Shown here piece by piece: positions 61,139-64,000 of a stretch of DNA of 64,000 nucleotides. The stretch covers positions 1 to 64,000 of the forward strand of contig JAFQZQ010000014.1 of assembly GCA_017405845.1 (NCBI GenBank), in the 5' to 3' direction. Within the stretch, counting starts at the first letter, position 1. Every line of letters starts with the position of its first letter. The DNA comes from Mogibacterium sp. Its GTDB lineage: Bacteria; Bacillota; Clostridia; Peptostreptococcales; Anaerovoracaceae. The notes under the pieces are model-generated. The model had not been told where the DNA came from and did no database searches. It saw nothing but the letters and a program-made list of their open reading frames with translations. The position numbers and the translations under genes are program-made.

Positions 61139-62509
61139 ATGGAAAATCACCTGCTGAAAAAGAGAATACCTTCGAACCCCGACCTTACTGAGGGATCAAT
61201 AGTCGATAAGGTGCTGCTGTTTGCGATTCCACTCATGCTTACAAGCATGCTGCAGCAGCTTTTTAATGCGACTGACGTCGCAGTCGTCGGCAAATTTGCG
61301 AGCACCGAGGCGCTGGCTGCTGTCGGAAGCAACACGCCTATCATTTCGCTGCTCGTAAACTTTTTCGTGGGTATCTCGGTCGGAGCCAACGTGCTGATCG
61401 CACGCAACATCGGGGCAAGACAGCCCGAAAAAGCAAAGAGCGCGGTACGCACCTCAATGGCGCTTGCCCTGGTGGCAGGTGTTATAGTTGCGGTTATCGG
61501 CAATCTTATTGCAGTGCCGATCATCGACCTTCTCGGCGTGCCGCCTGAGGTAAGGAACTACTCTGTCATATATCTCAGACTGTACTTCAGCGGAGTTCCT
61601 TTCATAATGCTTTACAATTTCGAGGCGGCCATCTTCAGGAGCAACGGCAACACGCGAACTCCCCTCATCTGCCTCTTTGTCGGAGGCGTTTTCAATGTCT
61701 GCGCCAACCTCTTCTTCGTGCTTGTGCTCGGCATGGACGTCGACGGCGTTGCCATCGCGACTGTGCTCGCCAATGTGATCAGCTCAATGATGCTGCTCCA
61801 CGCCCTGCGAAATGAGGACAGCGTGATCCACGTCAACGTAGCGAAGATCCGGATAAACCGCGACGACCTCGTGACCATTCTTAAGATCGGCATGCCCGCA
61901 GGCCTTCAAAGCGCGGTCTTCTCGATCTCCAACATCTGCATCCAGTCCGCGATCAACAGCCTTGGAGCCACCTACATGGCGGCATCGTCGGCAGCCTTCA
62001 ACATAGAGATCCTGGCGTTCTTCGTGGTCAACTCGTTCACGCAGACGCTGGTGTCGTTCATTGGCCAGAATTATGGCGCAAAAAAATACGAGCGCTGCAG
62101 AGAAATAGTGCGAAAGACGCTGATAGTGAGCTGGGTGTTCACGACTGCGCTGTCAGCGATACTGCTGGTTTTCGCAAGGCCGCTGCTGGGACTGTTCACG
62201 AACGAGCAGCTGGTAATTGAGGCCGGACTGCTGAGAATCAAACTCCTGCTTTACGCCGAGACGCTCAACGTGCTGATGGACAACCTGTCCGGCGCGATGA
62301 GAGGACTCGGAAAGTCGCTTGTGCCGGCGCTCACAACGCTGATCTGCGTGTGCGGCATCCGCATAATCTGGGTCTTCACAGGCTTTAAGATCTACCACAC
62401 ATGGCTGTCGCTCATGATAGTCTTCCCTGTCAGCTGGGCGGTCAACGCCACGTTCATAATCATCGGTTACATATACACGCGCAACCGCATGCTGCCGCGC
62501 GAAGGATAG
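61139..62509 (+). CDS. MATE-family multidrug/cation efflux transporter
   Basis: 456 residues with about 12 membrane segments. It starts MENHLLKKRIPSNPDLTEGSIVDKVLLFAIPLMLTSMLQQLFNATD, the normal MATE (DinF/NorM-like) opening, with VGKFASTEALAAVGSN and, in the second half, SVAFSISN-like and VVNSFTQTLVSFIGQNYGA motifs. These antiporters expel drugs or metabolites using sodium or protons; the substrate is not clear. No Shine-Dalgarno is seen, and a near-consensus promoter ends 10 bases before the ATG. Confidence 0.92.
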   Translation: MENHLLKKRIPSNPDLTEGSIVDKVLLFAIPLMLTSMLQQLFNATDVAVVGKFASTEALAAVGSNTPIISLLVNFFVGISVGANVLIARNIGARQPEKAKSAVRTSMALALVAGVIVAVIGNLIAVPIIDLLGVPPEVRNYSVIYLRLYFSGVPFIMLYNFEAAIFRSNGNTRTPLICLFVGGVFNVCANLFFVLVLGMDVDGVAIATVLANVISSMMLLHALRNEDSVIHVNVAKIRINRDDLVTILKIGMPAGLQSAVFSISNICIQSAINSLGATYMAASSAAFNIEILAFFVVNSFTQTLVSFIGQNYGAKKYERCREIVRKTLIVSWVFTTALSAILLVFARPLLGLFTNEQLVIEAGLLRIKLLLYAETLNVLMDNLSGAMRGLGKSLVPALTTLICVCGIRIIWVFTGFKIYHTWLSLMIVFPVSWAVNATFIIIGYIYTRNRMLPREG

Positions 62510-62653
62510 ACGTATGTAATCCTAGAGCCCTTTTTTCGTGCCGTTTCACGGATTTTGTGTACCGGACCCGGAGTTGCCGGAATTCACCCATAACCACAGG
62601 GCTGCAACAAACGCTGACATTGGATGTGTTGCAAAAGGACCATATATGAAACA

Positions 62654-62679
62654 AAAGGGAGCACAAATATGCTCCCTTT
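62654..62679. terminator. Convergent terminator
   Basis: AAAGGGAGC / GCTCCCTTT stem between the MATE gene and the ligase gene. In the minus direction it is followed by TTGTTTCAT, and on the plus strand by CGTTAAAAAA, so it fits the ligase transcript better. The rest of 62510-62790 holds no gene that I see. Confidence 0.7.
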
Positions 62680-62764
62680 CGTTAAAAAATGTCTAATTGG
62701 TATACTCGCGTAGGTTGCCTCTGCCAGCTCGAGACAAACCGGGATTAAGCAGCCTCGCGTAAAC

Positions 62765-62796
62765 GATAGCCAAGTTGCGTAGTGCAATCGCTATTC
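62765..62796 (-). other. Hairpin overlapping the ligase stop codon
   Basis: GATAGC-CAA-GTTGC and GCAAT-C-GCTATT pair around GTAGT. It includes the stop at 62791. CTCGCGTA occurs twice just beyond it (about 62704 and 62750). Meaning unclear. Confidence 0.3.
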
Positions 62797-64000
62797 ATAT
62801 TTTTTCTGTAATTCGTAGCGCTTTAGCTTTCCGGTGATGGTGCGCGGCAGTGGCTCTGCTGTGACTATGACTTCGCTTATCTGACGCGGATGCGGAATGC
62901 GCTTATTGTAGCGCTCGACTTCTTTCACCAGTTTCTTTTTTATGTCTGCTGCGATCTTCTCATCTTTTGTGCAGGAGCCGGCAACCAGAACGGTTTCGCC
63001 GCCCAGAAGGATCAGTCCTATATCCGGCAGGCCGGTCATGCGCTCCAGATCGTCTTCGTACTCAGGGCAGAATATCTTGTCGCCATCCGGAAGGATGAGC
63101 ACGTCGTTCTTGCGGCCCTTCAGATGAAGCCTTCCCTTTTCGTCGAACCAGCCGAGGTCGCCTGTGTAGAAGCGGCCGTCCTCGAACATCGGCTCTCTGC
63201 CCATGTAGCCTTCCATCATGCAAGGCGTTGCGACGGATATCTCGCCGTCGGCCTCGATGCGGATGTCTGCGCCGGGGCATGGATACATTGCTTCGGGTTC
63301 GTCGAGATCCTGAGTGATCGCAATGCCACTCGATGTCTCGGTGAGTCCGTAGCCGACATATACGTCGATGCCCTTCTCTTTCAGGCGGTCGATCAGCGGT
63401 TTAGGGCATGGAGCTCCGCCGATAAGAACGACGCGGAGCTCAGGGTTCAGCGCGTCAGCCTGCAGCATTCCGGCGATCTGCGAAGGAACTGCCGGGATTA
63501 TCGTAGGCTTGAAGAAGAGCGCGTCGCCGGTGAAGCGGTAGACGTCTCTGCCGAGCGCGACCTTAGCGCCGTAGGCGAGTCCCCACAGCATCGAACATAC
63601 GAATCCGTAAGCGTGCGACAGTGAAAGATTTGAAAGGATTATGTCGTCTTTGCCGCATGCGAGCATGCACTGCCCGCTCCATGCGCTGGTGCAAAGAGCT
63701 TTTGATGTGAGCCTTACGATCTTCGAGCTGCTTGTGGTGCCCGATGTAAAGAAAAGAAGCTCACCCTCACCCTGCTGACCTCTGATGCGGCCGTACTCGT
63801 CGCGCTGGCTTTCGCGGGCCAGTTTTGCGGCTTCGGCAGCTTCAGCAGCCATCTCATTGAAGCCCTCAGGCACGCGCGGATCGGCGATGATTACATCGCA
63901 GCCGGCAATAACGTGAGCAAATATGTCTACGAGAGATTCTACATCCTGTTCATAGCGAACCACCTCAACGCTGCTGCATTCCGCCTTCACATGGAAGGAC
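62791..64000 (-). CDS. AMP-forming acyl-CoA synthetase / ligase, N-terminus outside the window
   Basis: An ANL-superfamily enzyme that activates a carboxylic acid as acyl-AMP and transfers it to CoA or a carrier. About 400 residues are seen; a GTG at 63990 opens the visible frame, but no stop lies between it and the window edge, so the real start is probably outside. Core motifs: FFTSGTTSSSKIV (phosphate loop), GYGLTETSS (A5), YTGDLGWFDEKGRLHLKGRKND (A7-A8) and the catalytic Lys in PRTITGKLKRYEL. The C-terminal domain is complete. Substrate unknown. Confidence 0.88.
   Translation of the reverse strand, partial: SFHVKAECSSVEVVRYEQDVESLVDIFAHVIAGCDVIIADPRVPEGFNEMAAEAAEAAKLARESQRDEYGRIRGQQGEGELLFFTSGTTSSSKIVRLTSKALCTSAWSGQCMLACGKDDIILSNLSLSHAYGFVCSMLWGLAYGAKVALGRDVYRFTGDALFFKPTIIPAVPSQIAGMLQADALNPELRVVLIGGAPCPKPLIDRLKEKGIDVYVGYGLTETSSGIAITQDLDEPEAMYPCPGADIRIEADGEISVATPCMMEGYMGREPMFEDGRFYTGDLGWFDEKGRLHLKGRKNDVLILPDGDKIFCPEYEDDLERMTGLPDIGLILLGGETVLVAGSCTKDEKIAADIKKKLVKEVERYNKRIPHPRQISEVIVTAEPLPRTITGKLKRYELQKKYE

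Noticed and set aside
62690..62790. tRNA gene
   Set aside because: Stem-loops and CTCG repeats are present but no cloverleaf or T-loop consensus could be fitted.

Overview
The window covers the replication-origin region of a low-to-mid GC Gram-positive anaerobe of the class Clostridia (Bacillota). Support for this: the rpmH-rnpA-yidD-yidC-jag / dnaA-dnaN arrangement, a lipoteichoic-acid-synthase-like enzyme, oxygen-sensitive enzyme types (2-hydroxyacyl-CoA dehydratase, ferredoxin-like aldo/keto reductase), AGGAGG-type ribosome binding sites and many secreted proteins with FN3/Ig-like modules. An Anaerovoracaceae/Family XIII-type lineage is a guess from overall flavour and is not proven here.

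Layout. (1) 1-11.3 kb, minus strand: a possible transposase fragment at the left edge, a secreted CotH-type kinase, galE, dtd, gyrA, gyrB and recF. (2) 11.4-12.5 kb, plus strand: a small membrane protein and a lipoprotein. (3) 12.5-14.9 kb, minus strand: jag, yidC, yidD, rnpA and rpmH. (4) 14.9-17.9 kb: oriC with dnaA and dnaN. DnaA boxes lie upstream of dnaA and again between dnaA and dnaN, where they are followed by a DnaA-trio-like tract and an A+T-rich stretch. Replication forks leave this point in both directions, so recF-gyrB-gyrA on the left are still co-directional with their fork although they are no longer downstream of dnaN.

(5) 18-33.4 kb: an APC permease fused to an ATP-grasp domain, then a nucleoside-salvage district. 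It holds tdk-psuK-psuG on the minus strand, and on the plus strand a BMP-family nucleoside ABC importer (binding protein, ATPase, two permeases), a secreted transglutaminase-like protein, deoC, uridine phosphorylase and deoB. Together these import nucleosides, cleave them, and feed the pentose into central metabolism. (6) 33.4-41.2 kb: mnmE, mnmG, rsmG, a lone tnpB, then a parS-like palindrome array in front of parA-parB. (7) 41.2-49.4 kb: a GdpP-like DHH phosphodiesterase without membrane segments, rplI, dnaB, a DnaD protein whose tail resembles a helicase-loader N-terminus, an M23 peptidase, an FtsB/DivIC-like protein and rsmA.

(8) 49.4-56.1 kb: an LTA-synthase-like sulfatase, rho, a DUF1385-PrmC fusion and a DUF1295 protein. 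(9) 56.1-64 kb: an FMN oxidoreductase, a CooT-like nickel protein, an iron-sulfur aldo/keto reductase, two 2-hydroxyacyl-CoA dehydratase subunits, a MATE transporter and an AMP-forming ligase cut by the window end.

The observations most worth following up are the permease/ATP-grasp fusion, the three-copy parS-like array, two long imperfect palindromes (about 185 nt) that fill the mnmG-rsmG and rho-prmC gaps and precede genes without a visible Shine-Dalgarno sequence, the DnaD/loader-N fusion, and the soluble GdpP.
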